Shown here: positions 47,404 to 55,471 of the stretch, in pieces | How positions within the stretch are numbered: position 1 is the first letter of the stretch | Layout: each line of letters begins with the position of its first letter | Origin: an uncultured Ectothiorhodospiraceae bacterium | Lineage (GTDB): Bacteria > Pseudomonadota > Gammaproteobacteria > CAMYNG01 | DNA: 64,000 bases | Assembly: GCA_947259765.1 (NCBI GenBank) | Contig: CAMYNG010000007.1 | Coordinates: forward strand, 62,001-126,000 | Direction of reading: 5' to 3' | Notes under the pieces: model-generated | What the model saw: the letters and a program-made list of their open reading frames with translations, nothing else | Databases searched by the model: none | Told to the model about the DNA's origin: nothing | Translations under genes and position numbers: made by a program

Positions 47404-47511
47404 CAGTTTTCAGGCCGGCACCCGCCAAGGTCGTGGGCCGCAGGGATGCGGCCCTCGAGCCTACATGGACGTATTTACGGCGTGCCTTGGCGGGTGCCGG
47501 CCTGAAAACTG
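47404..47511. repeat. Perfect 27-bp inverted repeat with nested hairpin
   Basis: The arms at 47404-47430 and 47485-47511 are exact reverse complements (left arm starts CAGTTTTCAGGCCGGCACCC). The 54-nt interior holds a second perfect hairpin, GGGCCGCA-GGGA-TGCGGCCC (47435-47454), followed by GCCTACATGGACGTATTTAC. The layout resembles dispersed intergenic palindromes of gammaproteobacteria. It lies between the cytochrome gene and the end of the Met-rich outer-membrane gene. Confidence 0.85.
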
Positions 47512-47570
47512 CCCCTCCTACGAACCTGCATTTAATTCCAAATTTCATCTGGATAGCCATTTAAAAAAAC

Positions 47571-48740
47571 CTAGAAACCAAGTTTGCTGTCTCCGCTCTT
47601 TCGTTTTCCGGTATAACGAACACTATTTGACGTGGGCAGTTCATAAAACCAGGTCAGCATGACGCGATAGTCAGTTTCCAGTTGTAATCCATTTAGATCG
47701 CGATACAACGGTAGGGAAAACTGAAAATCAAGGACATGGAACTGGGCCGGTTGCCATTGCACTCCCAAGGTCGTGAACAATTGGGTTCCGCCGTAATTTT
47801 CGGGGTCCCAAAGCGGAGTGGCAAAGGGTGAATTAGGGTTACCAGGGATGACATGTCCGGAATCGCCGCTGGTGGACTCATCCATTTCACCGGAAATCGA
47901 GTCCTGGTAGAAGGCATTCAGTTGTGCCTGCACCAGCCAACTGGCGGAGAATTGGAACATGCCATAGGTATCAAGTCGAAAATTGTTTCCGAGGCGGTAA
48001 TCGCGTTTGTTGTCGTAGAGCCGTGCGGTATACATCGCGTTTACACCCCACCAAAATGGTGAACTCGAACCCTGATAAAGGATGCCCAGAGTCGGATCAA
48101 ACGTGCCTGAGCCGAGCTGCATGCTATAGGGCTGCAACTCATCTTGGCGGATCGGAACAGGATGCGTCGTGTTACGTTCGTCTATAGATCCGGTGGGCAG
48201 GCTCAGGCCGAAAAACAACGAGGCCTGGCTTGCGGGGATCAAGGGGTCGTCGGCGAAAAGGCGGTATTTGGCCATCAGCATGGTGTCGCCGAGGCCCGAA
48301 GATTCCATGGTAAAACCCTCTTGGCCGGTCATGGCCTGCATCATGTCATTGAATTGCATTTGCATGCGGTTGTCTTTGTACATGAACATCATGCCGGCAA
48401 AGAATTTGTCTGAGAACGAATAGCCAAACGACACGTTAAGCATGGACATGTCCATTTCCGTCGGTGCGGCCATGAATTTACCCATGGAGGGCATGCCAAG
48501 CACGCTGTCTATGGAGACCGGATCGGTGCCGGATCGAAGGCCCTCCATGTGCATAAAACTGGGGCTGACCTTGAAGCGAAACTCATAGGTTTCCGGGATC
48601 CCGCCCCCCGGGATGTTCATGGGCATGTTGCCGCCGCATTTTCCACAGCACAGGCCGACAAAGGCCAGTGCCGGTTGCGTACCCGTCAGACTCATTAAAA
48701 CGGAAATTAGCAGCGCATATTTTGTTCTTTTCTGGATCAT
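47571..48740 (-). CDS. Met-rich outer-membrane beta-barrel, transporter-like
   Basis: A 389-residue exported protein with a signal peptide ending LTGTQPALAF. The mature N-terminus is GLCCGKCGGNMPMNIPGGG, a Cys/Met-rich stretch that could bind metal. Later segments alternate polar and aromatic residues as in a beta-barrel (FGYSFSDKFFAGMMFMYKDN, SLFFGLSLPTGSI), and the tail fits the phenol-degradation/transporter outer-membrane family. The abundant Met residues suggest copper-related work. It is divergent from regB, 121 nt away. Confidence 0.7.
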   Translation of the reverse strand: MIQKRTKYALLISVLMSLTGTQPALAFVGLCCGKCGGNMPMNIPGGGIPETYEFRFKVSPSFMHMEGLRSGTDPVSIDSVLGMPSMGKFMAAPTEMDMSMLNVSFGYSFSDKFFAGMMFMYKDNRMQMQFNDMMQAMTGQEGFTMESSGLGDTMLMAKYRLFADDPLIPASQASLFFGLSLPTGSIDERNTTHPVPIRQDELQPYSMQLGSGTFDPTLGILYQGSSSPFWWGVNAMYTARLYDNKRDYRLGNNFRLDTYGMFQFSASWLVQAQLNAFYQDSISGEMDESTSGDSGHVIPGNPNSPFATPLWDPENYGGTQLFTTLGVQWQPAQFHVLDFQFSLPLYRDLNGLQLETDYRVMLTWFYELPTSNSVRYTGKRKSGDSKLGF

Positions 48741-48821
48741 GACTTCACCCCGGTCAACTGCCTACATCACGGAGGCACTCACGAACTTTCTCTAAAACAA
48801 CGGTCTTGCGAAAGAGACATG

Positions 48822-48843
48822 TTGTCGCGCGACAAATTGTCGC
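48822..48843 (+). promoter_or_regulatory. Triple half-site operator before regB (RegA/PrrA-like)
   Basis: TTGTCGC-GCGACAA-A-TTGTCGC contains two overlapping perfect inverted repeats (48822-48835 and 48829-48843). It ends 18 nt before the regB ATG. RegA/PrrA family regulators are known to bind inverted GCGRC/GNCGC half-sites, so autoregulation of regBA and control of the divergent outer-membrane gene are inferred. Confidence 0.65.
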
Positions 48844-48861
48844 AGGCTGATCGGAGCAGGA

Positions 48862-50175
48862 ATGATAGAATGCTCATTTGAGCCCCGTTACCTGATCCCG
48901 ATGGCTGTAGCTGAAACTACCAATACCCTCAGGCGGTCGAGCACCGGGGCACGACACGCCAATCTGCGTCGACTTTTTGTGCTGCGAAATCTGGCGATTG
49001 CCGGCCAGATCACAGCGTTTGCCGTGGCCGCGGCTTATTTCGACATGGATCTGCCGTATCAAATGGCAGCCGGTGTTATTTTGGCGATGTCTGTTTTCAA
49101 TTTTTGGACTTTCCTGCGCCTGCAAAAGTCGCGACCGGTTTCCGACCTGACCCTGATGGCGCAGTTAGTGGTGGACGTCACACAGCTGTCGACCTTGCTT
49201 TACCTCACCGGGGGCGCGACAAATCCATTTGCCGGACTTTTCCTTTTACCGGTGACAATTTCAGCGACCATCCTGCCGGCACGCTATACCTGGAGCCTGG
49301 CAGGTATTACCGTGGCGAGTTATTCCTTGCTGGTGTTTTTCAATCTTCCTCTGCCGCATGCGCATGGTGAGGGCGATCAGTTTCAGCTGCATGTAACCGG
49401 CATGTGGCTGGGTTTCTTGCTGAGTGCCGGATTTGTCGCGTACTTTGTTGTGGGCATGGGCACGGCGATGCGTCGGCAGGAGCGTGCCCTGGCTCAGGAA
49501 CGTGAACGCGCGCTTCGTAACGAACGCCTGTTGGCGTTGGGCACCCAGGCAGCGACTACGGCGCATGAACTCGGGACGCCACTCACGACCATCTCGCTGC
49601 TTGTTGACGAATTGGCGGCCGAGACCGATTTGGACAACGATGAAATGGGGACGCGCCTGAAAACGCTCAAGGGACAGGTGGATCGGTGCAAGAATGCGCT
49701 TGCAGTACTTTCTGCGAGTGCCGGAAACGAGCAGGCAACCGCCGGCCGGGCAATGACTGCGCCGGAGTTTATCGATCAGTGGTTGAGTGTCTGGCAGGCG
49801 CACCATCCCGAGTTGGAATTAAGAGTAGTTCGGGGTAATTTTGCCCAGCGAGCCAGTTTATTAGCCGATCGCATGTTGCTCCAGGCCCTGGATAATATTC
49901 TCGACAATGCTGTTGAAGCATCGCCTAATGAAGTTGAAGTGTCTGTAACCTGCGATGAGCAGCAATTGATGATAGAAGTTCGGGATCGTGGTCCAGGTCT
50001 TCCCAATGAAGCCAGAAAACGAGCGGGTAAAGAACCTTTTACAGAACGCGACGGCGGCATGGGCTTAGGGTTGTTCCTGAGCCACGCCATCATTGAAAGA
50101 TTCGGTGGTGTGGTTACGCTTTTTGATCGTAACGGTGGCGGTGTTACCGCGCGAATCGCGATCCCGTTACAATGA
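48862..50175 (+). CDS. regB: RegB/PrrB-type redox-sensing histidine kinase
   Basis: Membrane histidine kinase of 437 residues that reports respiratory redox state. About six transmembrane segments lie between residues 40 and 200. The quinone-site signature GGATNPF is at 117-123, the phosphorylated His235 in TTAHELGTPLTTI, and a Cys276 in QVDRCKNAL sits where RegB carries its redox switch cysteine. The ATPase end has LDNILDNAVEAS and GGMGLGLFLSHAI. The ATG at 48862 has GGAG upstream; Met14 is an alternative. It is the first gene of the regBA operon. Confidence 0.93.
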   Translation: MIECSFEPRYLIPMAVAETTNTLRRSSTGARHANLRRLFVLRNLAIAGQITAFAVAAAYFDMDLPYQMAAGVILAMSVFNFWTFLRLQKSRPVSDLTLMAQLVVDVTQLSTLLYLTGGATNPFAGLFLLPVTISATILPARYTWSLAGITVASYSLLVFFNLPLPHAHGEGDQFQLHVTGMWLGFLLSAGFVAYFVVGMGTAMRRQERALAQERERALRNERLLALGTQAATTAHELGTPLTTISLLVDELAAETDLDNDEMGTRLKTLKGQVDRCKNALAVLSASAGNEQATAGRAMTAPEFIDQWLSVWQAHHPELELRVVRGNFAQRASLLADRMLLQALDNILDNAVEASPNEVEVSVTCDEQQLMIEVRDRGPGLPNEARKRAGKEPFTERDGGMGLGLFLSHAIIERFGGVVTLFDRNGGGVTARIAIPLQ

Positions 50176-50206
50176 TTGTGGCGAGCTACGCGTGGAGGCC
50201 AATGCG

Positions 50207-50740
50207 TTGTCAGCGGTAAAGAAAACACTTTTGTTTGTCGATGACGACGCTGTTTTTTGTGAAGTCATGGGTCGGGCGTTGGAGCGTCATGGCTATGCGG
50301 TTCGTTTGGCGAATTGCATCGACGACGCGTTGGTCTTGGCGGAAGGCACTCAGCATGCCGTTATCGACCTCCGTATCGGCAATGAGTCCGGTCTTGATTT
50401 AATAAACCAATTATCTGCATGCCAGCCAAATTTGAAAATGGTGGTGCTGACCGGTTACGCGAGCATTGCCACCGCGGTGGAGGCAATTAAGTTGGGTGCG
50501 CATCATTACCTGACGAAACCCGCGGAGGCGGCCGACATTGTCGCCGCCTTTGGACATGAAGGTGGTATGCAGGAAGTTTCTATCGAACAGCAGCCCATGT
50601 CAGTGAATCGATTGGAGTGGGAACATCTTCAGCGTGTGCTGCAGGAGCACGACGGAAATATTTCGGCTGCCGCCCGCGCGTTGGGTATGCATCGCCGCAC
50701 CTTGCAACGCAAGCTGCAAAAACGGCCTGCGCGGCGCTAA
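50207..50740 (+). CDS. regA: RegA/PrrA-type response regulator
   Basis: Partner regulator of RegB, 177 residues from a TTG at 50207 preceded by GGAGG. An earlier in-frame GTG at 50192 overlaps that site, and longer starts would run into regB. The receiver has LLFVDDDAVFCEV and the phosphoacceptor Asp54 in HAVIDLRIGNESG. A C-terminal Fis-type helix-turn-helix reads NISAAARALGMHRRTLQRKL. It is likely to control respiratory, carbon-fixation or copper-enzyme genes; the target set is not visible beyond the operator before regB. Confidence 0.93.
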   Translation: MSAVKKTLLFVDDDAVFCEVMGRALERHGYAVRLANCIDDALVLAEGTQHAVIDLRIGNESGLDLINQLSACQPNLKMVVLTGYASIATAVEAIKLGAHHYLTKPAEAADIVAAFGHEGGMQEVSIEQQPMSVNRLEWEHLQRVLQEHDGNISAAARALGMHRRTLQRKLQKRPARR

Positions 50741-50751
50741 CTAAACGTCGA

Positions 50752-52827
50752 CTAGCTGGCTTCGGTTATACTGGTCAGTAGTAGCTGCTGTGCGTTAACG
50801 GCGGGTTGGTCGCCGGATTGCAAACGCACGTAAGTACCATCGGGCTGTAGTTGCCACGCATGGGTGTTATCTTGCAAATAGGTTTCCAGGTCGCGAACCA
50901 CACGCTTGCGCAATTTCGTGTTTTCGATCGGGAAGCAGGTTTCTACGCGACGAAAAAAATTTCGCTCCATCCAGTCGGCACTTGCGCAAAACACCTCAGG
51001 CGAGCCGTCGTTTTCGAAAAAAAATACGCGCGTATGTTCCAGAAAGCGGCCAACGATTGAGCGGACTTCAATGTTCTCGGACACGCCCGGTACACCCGGT
51101 TTCAAACAGCACATGCCGCGCACGATAAGACGGATTTCCACTCCGGCTATGGAAGCACGATAGAGTTCCTGGATAACCTGTTTTTCAACCAGCGAATTGA
51201 CCTTGATAATGATACGAGCGGGTTTTCCGGCCTGGGCGTTTTTGGCTTCGCGCTGGATTTTCTCCAGAAAGCCTGCATGCAGCGTAAATGGCGATTGCAA
51301 GAGCTTATGGAGTTTGGCAACTTTGCCCAGACTGGTTAATTGCAAAAAGATGTGGTGTACGTCATCGCCGATGGCGGGATCGGCGGTCATAAAGCCGTAG
51401 TCGGTATACAGTCGTGCGGTTCGTGCATGATAGTTGCCGGTACCCAGGTGCACGTAGTGAACGAGATGCTCGGATTCACGACGGATCACCATGGTCATTT
51501 TTGCGTGGGTTTTATGACCCACAATGCCATACACGACGTGCGCCCCGGCTTCCTGCAAGCGCGTGGCCACTGCAATGTTGGCTTGCTCATCGAAACGGGC
51601 ACGCAGCTCGATGACCACGGTGACTTCCTTGCCAGCCTGTGCCGCACGTGCCAGCGAATCTACTACAACCGATTCCGGTCCGGTTCGATACAAGGTCATC
51701 TTGATCGCCAGCACTTTCGGATCGGCAGACGCCTGGCGAACGAATTCGGTCACCGGCACGAAGGAGTCAAACGGATGCAACAGGAGAATGTCGCCGCGGC
51801 GGATTGCCTTGAATATATCAGCGCCGCGCGCAAGTTCGGCGGGTAATACCGGTGTAAAGGGAGGAAACTTCAGGTCCGGTCTGTCGACCAGGTCGATAAT
51901 TGTTAAAAGGCGGTTAAGGTTAACAGGTCCGTTAACCTGGTATACGTCCTCGGGTTCCAATTCAAATCGATGCGCAAGAAACGTTGCAATATCATCCGGG
52001 CAATTGTCGGCGACCTCAACTCGAACCGCGTCACCATAGCGTCGTGACGGCAACTCGCCTTCCACCGCGCGGAGTAAATCGTCAATCTCTTCTTCATCGA
52101 CGAACAGGTCACTGTTACGTGTGACCCGGAACTGGTAGCAACCGGTGACGCGCATTCCAGGGAAAAGGTGTTTGCTAAAGGCATGAATGACGGAGGTAAG
52201 AAACACAAAATCATACGGCCCGTTACCGTCTTCATTCGGCGGTAAACGGATCAATCTGGGCAGTGCGCGGGGTGCTTGCACCACGGCCATGCCACTGCTA
52301 CGCCCAAAGGCGTCTTTACCTTTCAGCGAAACTATGAAATTAAGACTCTTATTTAAAATGCGTGGAAATGGATGCGCGGGGTCGAGTCCCATGGGACTCA
52401 GCACTGGCAGCAGCTCACGCTCAAAGTAATTGTGTAGCCAGGCTTCCTGCTGCTCACTCCATTCAGTACGTCGCACAAATCGAATTTGCTCCTGCTCCAT
52501 TTGTGGCAACAGTACGTCGTTGAGTAGTTGATACTGGCTGGCGACGAGTTCATGACAGCGTTCGCTAAGGGCTTTGAGTGTATCTTGCGGCAGCACATTG
52601 TCCGGGCCGGTTTCCATCGAGCCGAGCTCGACGCGCTGCTTGAGGACGGCAACACGGATCTCGAACAATTCGTCCAGATTTGTCGACGAGATACATAGAT
52701 AGCGCAACCGCTCCAGTAGCGGCACCAGTTCGTCATGGGCCTGATTCAGTACGCGACGATTAAACTCGACGAGGCTGAGTTCACGACCAAGGTACAAATC
52801 GGCTTGTTTAAGGTCTACGGTGTCCAT
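50752..52827 (-). CDS. ppk: Polyphosphate kinase 1
   Basis: Synthesises polyphosphate from ATP. The 691 residues show the four-domain PPK1 layout. The N-terminal part has ELSLVEFNRRVLNQA, the head domain NSDLFVDEEEIDDLL. The catalytic core has RFDEQANIAVATRLQEAG, GIVGHKTHAKMTMVI (with the autophosphorylated His) and SIVGRFLEHTRVFFF. The ATG at 52827 gives the usual N-terminus with YLGRELSLVEF near the start. It converges with regA, only 11 nt apart, and is transcribed apart from ppx. Confidence 0.97.
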   Translation of the reverse strand: MDTVDLKQADLYLGRELSLVEFNRRVLNQAHDELVPLLERLRYLCISSTNLDELFEIRVAVLKQRVELGSMETGPDNVLPQDTLKALSERCHELVASQYQLLNDVLLPQMEQEQIRFVRRTEWSEQQEAWLHNYFERELLPVLSPMGLDPAHPFPRILNKSLNFIVSLKGKDAFGRSSGMAVVQAPRALPRLIRLPPNEDGNGPYDFVFLTSVIHAFSKHLFPGMRVTGCYQFRVTRNSDLFVDEEEIDDLLRAVEGELPSRRYGDAVRVEVADNCPDDIATFLAHRFELEPEDVYQVNGPVNLNRLLTIIDLVDRPDLKFPPFTPVLPAELARGADIFKAIRRGDILLLHPFDSFVPVTEFVRQASADPKVLAIKMTLYRTGPESVVVDSLARAAQAGKEVTVVIELRARFDEQANIAVATRLQEAGAHVVYGIVGHKTHAKMTMVIRRESEHLVHYVHLGTGNYHARTARLYTDYGFMTADPAIGDDVHHIFLQLTSLGKVAKLHKLLQSPFTLHAGFLEKIQREAKNAQAGKPARIIIKVNSLVEKQVIQELYRASIAGVEIRLIVRGMCCLKPGVPGVSENIEVRSIVGRFLEHTRVFFFENDGSPEVFCASADWMERNFFRRVETCFPIENTKLRKRVVRDLETYLQDNTHAWQLQPDGTYVRLQSGDQPAVNAQQLLLTSITEAS

Positions 52828-52974
52828 AATTGTCGAATGTTGGTTTAATTCGCCAGAGTACTTTGTTATTTATGAAAAACAATGACTTACGTAAAAAGGT
52901 GGCATAAATAAATGACGTGTTTCGCTACGTATCAGATTATACTAACGCGATGAAAATTTACGGAGAATTCATTT

Positions 52975-53364
52975 ATGTATGGTTTCAGCACAAAAGTCGG
53001 CTGCGGATTTTCCGAGGCTATCGACAAGGCCACGGCGGCCCTGCAGGAAGAGGGCTTTGGCGTATTGACCGAAATCGATGTCAAAGCCGTGATGAAGAAG
53101 AAACTGGATGTCGATAAGCGCCCATATACAATTTTGGGTGCCTGCAATCCGGTATTGGCCAACAAGGCTTTAACGGCAGATCCGGACATTGGCCTGCTTT
53201 TGCCGTGTAACGTCGTGGTCCGGGAAGAAGAAGATGGCAGCGTAACCGTGGCGTTTATGGATCCGTCTGCTGTTCTGGGACTGGTAAACCAGGAAGGCAT
53301 TGAAGAGCTCGCTGGAGACGTACGTAGCCGCCTGCAACGGGTGCGTGACAAGCTAGCGGCTTGA
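52975..53364 (+). CDS. DUF302 family protein
   Basis: A 129-residue cytoplasmic protein of the DUF302 family, whose biochemical role is unknown. It starts [20 protein letters not shown] and has the family's [20 protein letters not shown] and [20 protein letters not shown]. The Cys in GACNP and LLPCN are the characteristic conserved ones. ACGGAGAATTCATTT precedes the ATG. It appears monocistronic, divergent from ppk. Confidence 0.88.
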   Translation: MYGFSTKVGCGFSEAIDKATAALQEEGFGVLTEIDVKAVMKKKLDVDKRPYTILGACNPVLANKALTADPDIGLLLPCNVVVREEEDGSVTVAFMDPSAVLGLVNQEGIEELAGDVRSRLQRVRDKLAA

Positions 53365-53706
53365 GTTTGGCCCCTTTGACCGTTAACCTGTCTCCTGCCT
53401 GTAGCCGGAATGCTTTAGCTTTCGGCAATTGGGCCGCCAATTAGACTTGGGCCGTGTTGAATTTCGTTGGACTGGATTGGACCGGATTGGACTGGATTGA
53501 ACGGGAATAACTCGGGCCAGATTCGCCTCAATTTGCTCGGGGATTGCGATTTTAGGGCGCAGGAAATCTGAACTATTTGTTAATCGGCCTGTCGTTTAGA
53601 GAAGTAGAATCAGGTATTGTTGGTCAAAGCACGGTTTCAATGTTGCGCACGGGACTATTTAGTGGCCAACTGAGTTAGACAAAGTGATTTTTAATACAGT
53701 ACTCTA
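53365..53706. other. Intergenic region before the cus operon
   Basis: This 342-nt gap contains a 10-bp tandem repeat (separate entry). A T-rich stretch just before the next gene (GTGATTTTTAATACAGTACT, about 53682-53701) may include the -10 region of the cus promoter. No palindrome typical of CueR or CusR could be assigned with confidence. Confidence 0.45.
53467..53506. repeat. Four 10-bp tandem units (TTGGACTGGA)
   Basis: Consecutive units TTGGACTGGA, TTGGACCGGA, TTGGACTGGA and TTGAACGGGA occupy 53467-53506. The period is about one helical turn, so the repeats face the same side of the DNA. It may be a slippage product or a cooperative binding site. Confidence 0.8.
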
Positions 53707-54084
53707 ATGACAAAATCGGCAATACAACGCAGGATATGTCTCACACTGGCACTGGTGATGGTGCTGTTTGTGCCCCTGCAACTGGTGGTAGCCGACAGCA
53801 TGGTTCCGGGTTCATGTTTAATGGCCGAAATGCACGATTCGGCTGTAAATCCCGCCATGCATATGAGCCATCAAAACTCCAATGCCGATTGCTGCTCAAT
53901 TGAAATGCACTGTAACGAGAGTTGCATGCAACTCTGTGCAGGCACACTGTTGTTCATGGGAACCACGCAAGCTGCAAACCGACTTGTTTCGCGAACGGAT
54001 AGTCCTGATGCTACTTACGTGAATGTAGAGTCACACGTTTTCACCCCCCCTCAACTACCTCCCCCAATACCCTCTCGCTGTTGA
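53707..54084 (+). CDS. Small exported Cys/His/Met-rich protein at head of cus operon
   Basis: A 125-residue protein with a clear signal peptide (LALVMVLFVPLQLVVADS). The mature part is dense in potential soft-metal ligands: CLMAEMHDSAVNPAMHMSHQ, DCCSIEMHCNESCMQLC, and a C-terminal PPPIPSRC. Such proteins often sit in front of Cu/Ag efflux genes and may buffer or present Cu(I) or Ag(I) in the periplasm. No named family is certain. It lies 76 nt upstream of cusC, likely in one transcript. Confidence 0.72.
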   Translation: MTKSAIQRRICLTLALVMVLFVPLQLVVADSMVPGSCLMAEMHDSAVNPAMHMSHQNSNADCCSIEMHCNESCMQLCAGTLLFMGTTQAANRLVSRTDSPDATYVNVESHVFTPPQLPPPIPSRC

Positions 54085-54160
54085 TCGACTTCTAATGCCG
54101 TTTTCGTAGCGGGATCAGTTTTCCTTAATTTCAACAATATCGCCGAAAAAGGTGGTAGAG

Positions 54161-55471
54161 ATGGTTATGCAAACTTTGAATGTTTTTCGCCCCAGGCGCC
54201 TGTTCGTCGTTCTTTTTTGTACGCTAGTGACTACGGCCAACGTTGCGGCCGGCAGTGCGACGCTCTCTCTCGCGGAAGCACAAAAACTGGCGCTCGAACG
54301 GGACTCAATTTCACGCGCATCACAAGCTAAGGAACGCTCGCTGCAGGACAGCGCCGTGGCCGCAAATACACTGCCGGATCCAAAACTCAAGTTGGGATTG
54401 ATGAACTTCCCGACGGATACCTTTCGACGCGATCAGGAAGCTATGACCCAGGTTCAGGTCGGCGTCATACAGCAATTTCCACGCGGTAAGAGTCTCGCCC
54501 TGAAATCGCAACGCACCCAGCGAATGGCCGAAGGGCAGGGCGCCCTGACGCAAGAACGCCGATTAAGCATTCGTCGTGACGTGCAGGTCAACTGGCTGGA
54601 GATATTTTACTGGGATGAAGCAACCGAGGTCATTAAAAAGAACCGCGATCTGTTTCATCAGCTCGTTAACATCACTCGCTCAAACTATGCTGCAGGAAAA
54701 CAGAATCAACAGGATGTGACACGGGCTCAGCTGGAGTTGAGTCTCCTGGATGATCGTGAAATTGCGATTAAAACCATGCAGGACAAGTTTCGTGCCGAGT
54801 TAGCAAAATGGGTGGGTGATACTCATGCCTATGCGCGATTGACGGCGGACATTCCGGCGTTGCCGACATTGCCGAGCAAACAGGAAATCGAACGTGAGCT
54901 AACACTGCATCCCTTGCTACAGGCTGAGCAATCCCGGATCGACGTTTCCGAGGACTCTGTGGAGCTGGCAAGGCAGCAGTACAAGCCCGCGTGGATGCTG
55001 GATGTGACCTACGGCTTTCGTGATGGAAATAATCCGGATGGGTCAAGCCGGGCGGATTTTCTGAGCGCCATGGTCAAGGTTGAACTACCACTGTTTACCA
55101 ACAACCGACAGGACCGAAAATTATCGGCGAGCCAAAGCGATCTTTCGGCGGCTCATGACATGCATCTCGATAAAAGCCGGGTACTAAGACGCATGCTTGA
55201 TGATACCTATGCGCAATGGACGCGTCTCACGGAGCGTGTCGATAGTTTCAATACTATCCTCGTGCCAAAGGCACGGGAAAACACACAGGCTGCGCTGAAC
55301 GCGTATCAAAGCCAAAAGGGTGACTTTACCACCTTGATGCGCGCCAGCATTACGGAGCTGGAAACTCAGCTAAAAGCGTTGCGTTTGCATGTTGATCACA
55401 TGCAGTCACATGCGAGGATTTTGTACCTGATGGGTAATGGTGCCGCGAAAAATAACAGGACAGTGCAATGA
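54161..55471 (+). CDS. cusC: CusC-like TolC-family outer-membrane efflux protein
   Basis: Outer-membrane channel of a tripartite heavy-metal pump. The ATG at 54161 has AAGGTGG upstream and gives 436 residues; a GTG at 54152 is in frame. The signal peptide is followed by the two alpha-helical OEP repeats. Landmarks are LSLAEAQKLALERDS near the start, NTLPDPKLKLGLMNFPTDTF, and AYQSQKGDFTTLMRASITEL. It overlaps cusB by 4 nt. Metal specificity comes from the partners. Confidence 0.88.
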   Translation: MVMQTLNVFRPRRLFVVLFCTLVTTANVAAGSATLSLAEAQKLALERDSISRASQAKERSLQDSAVAANTLPDPKLKLGLMNFPTDTFRRDQEAMTQVQVGVIQQFPRGKSLALKSQRTQRMAEGQGALTQERRLSIRRDVQVNWLEIFYWDEATEVIKKNRDLFHQLVNITRSNYAAGKQNQQDVTRAQLELSLLDDREIAIKTMQDKFRAELAKWVGDTHAYARLTADIPALPTLPSKQEIERELTLHPLLQAEQSRIDVSEDSVELARQQYKPAWMLDVTYGFRDGNNPDGSSRADFLSAMVKVELPLFTNNRQDRKLSASQSDLSAAHDMHLDKSRVLRRMLDDTYAQWTRLTERVDSFNTILVPKARENTQAALNAYQSQKGDFTTLMRASITELETQLKALRLHVDHMQSHARILYLMGNGAAKNNRTVQ

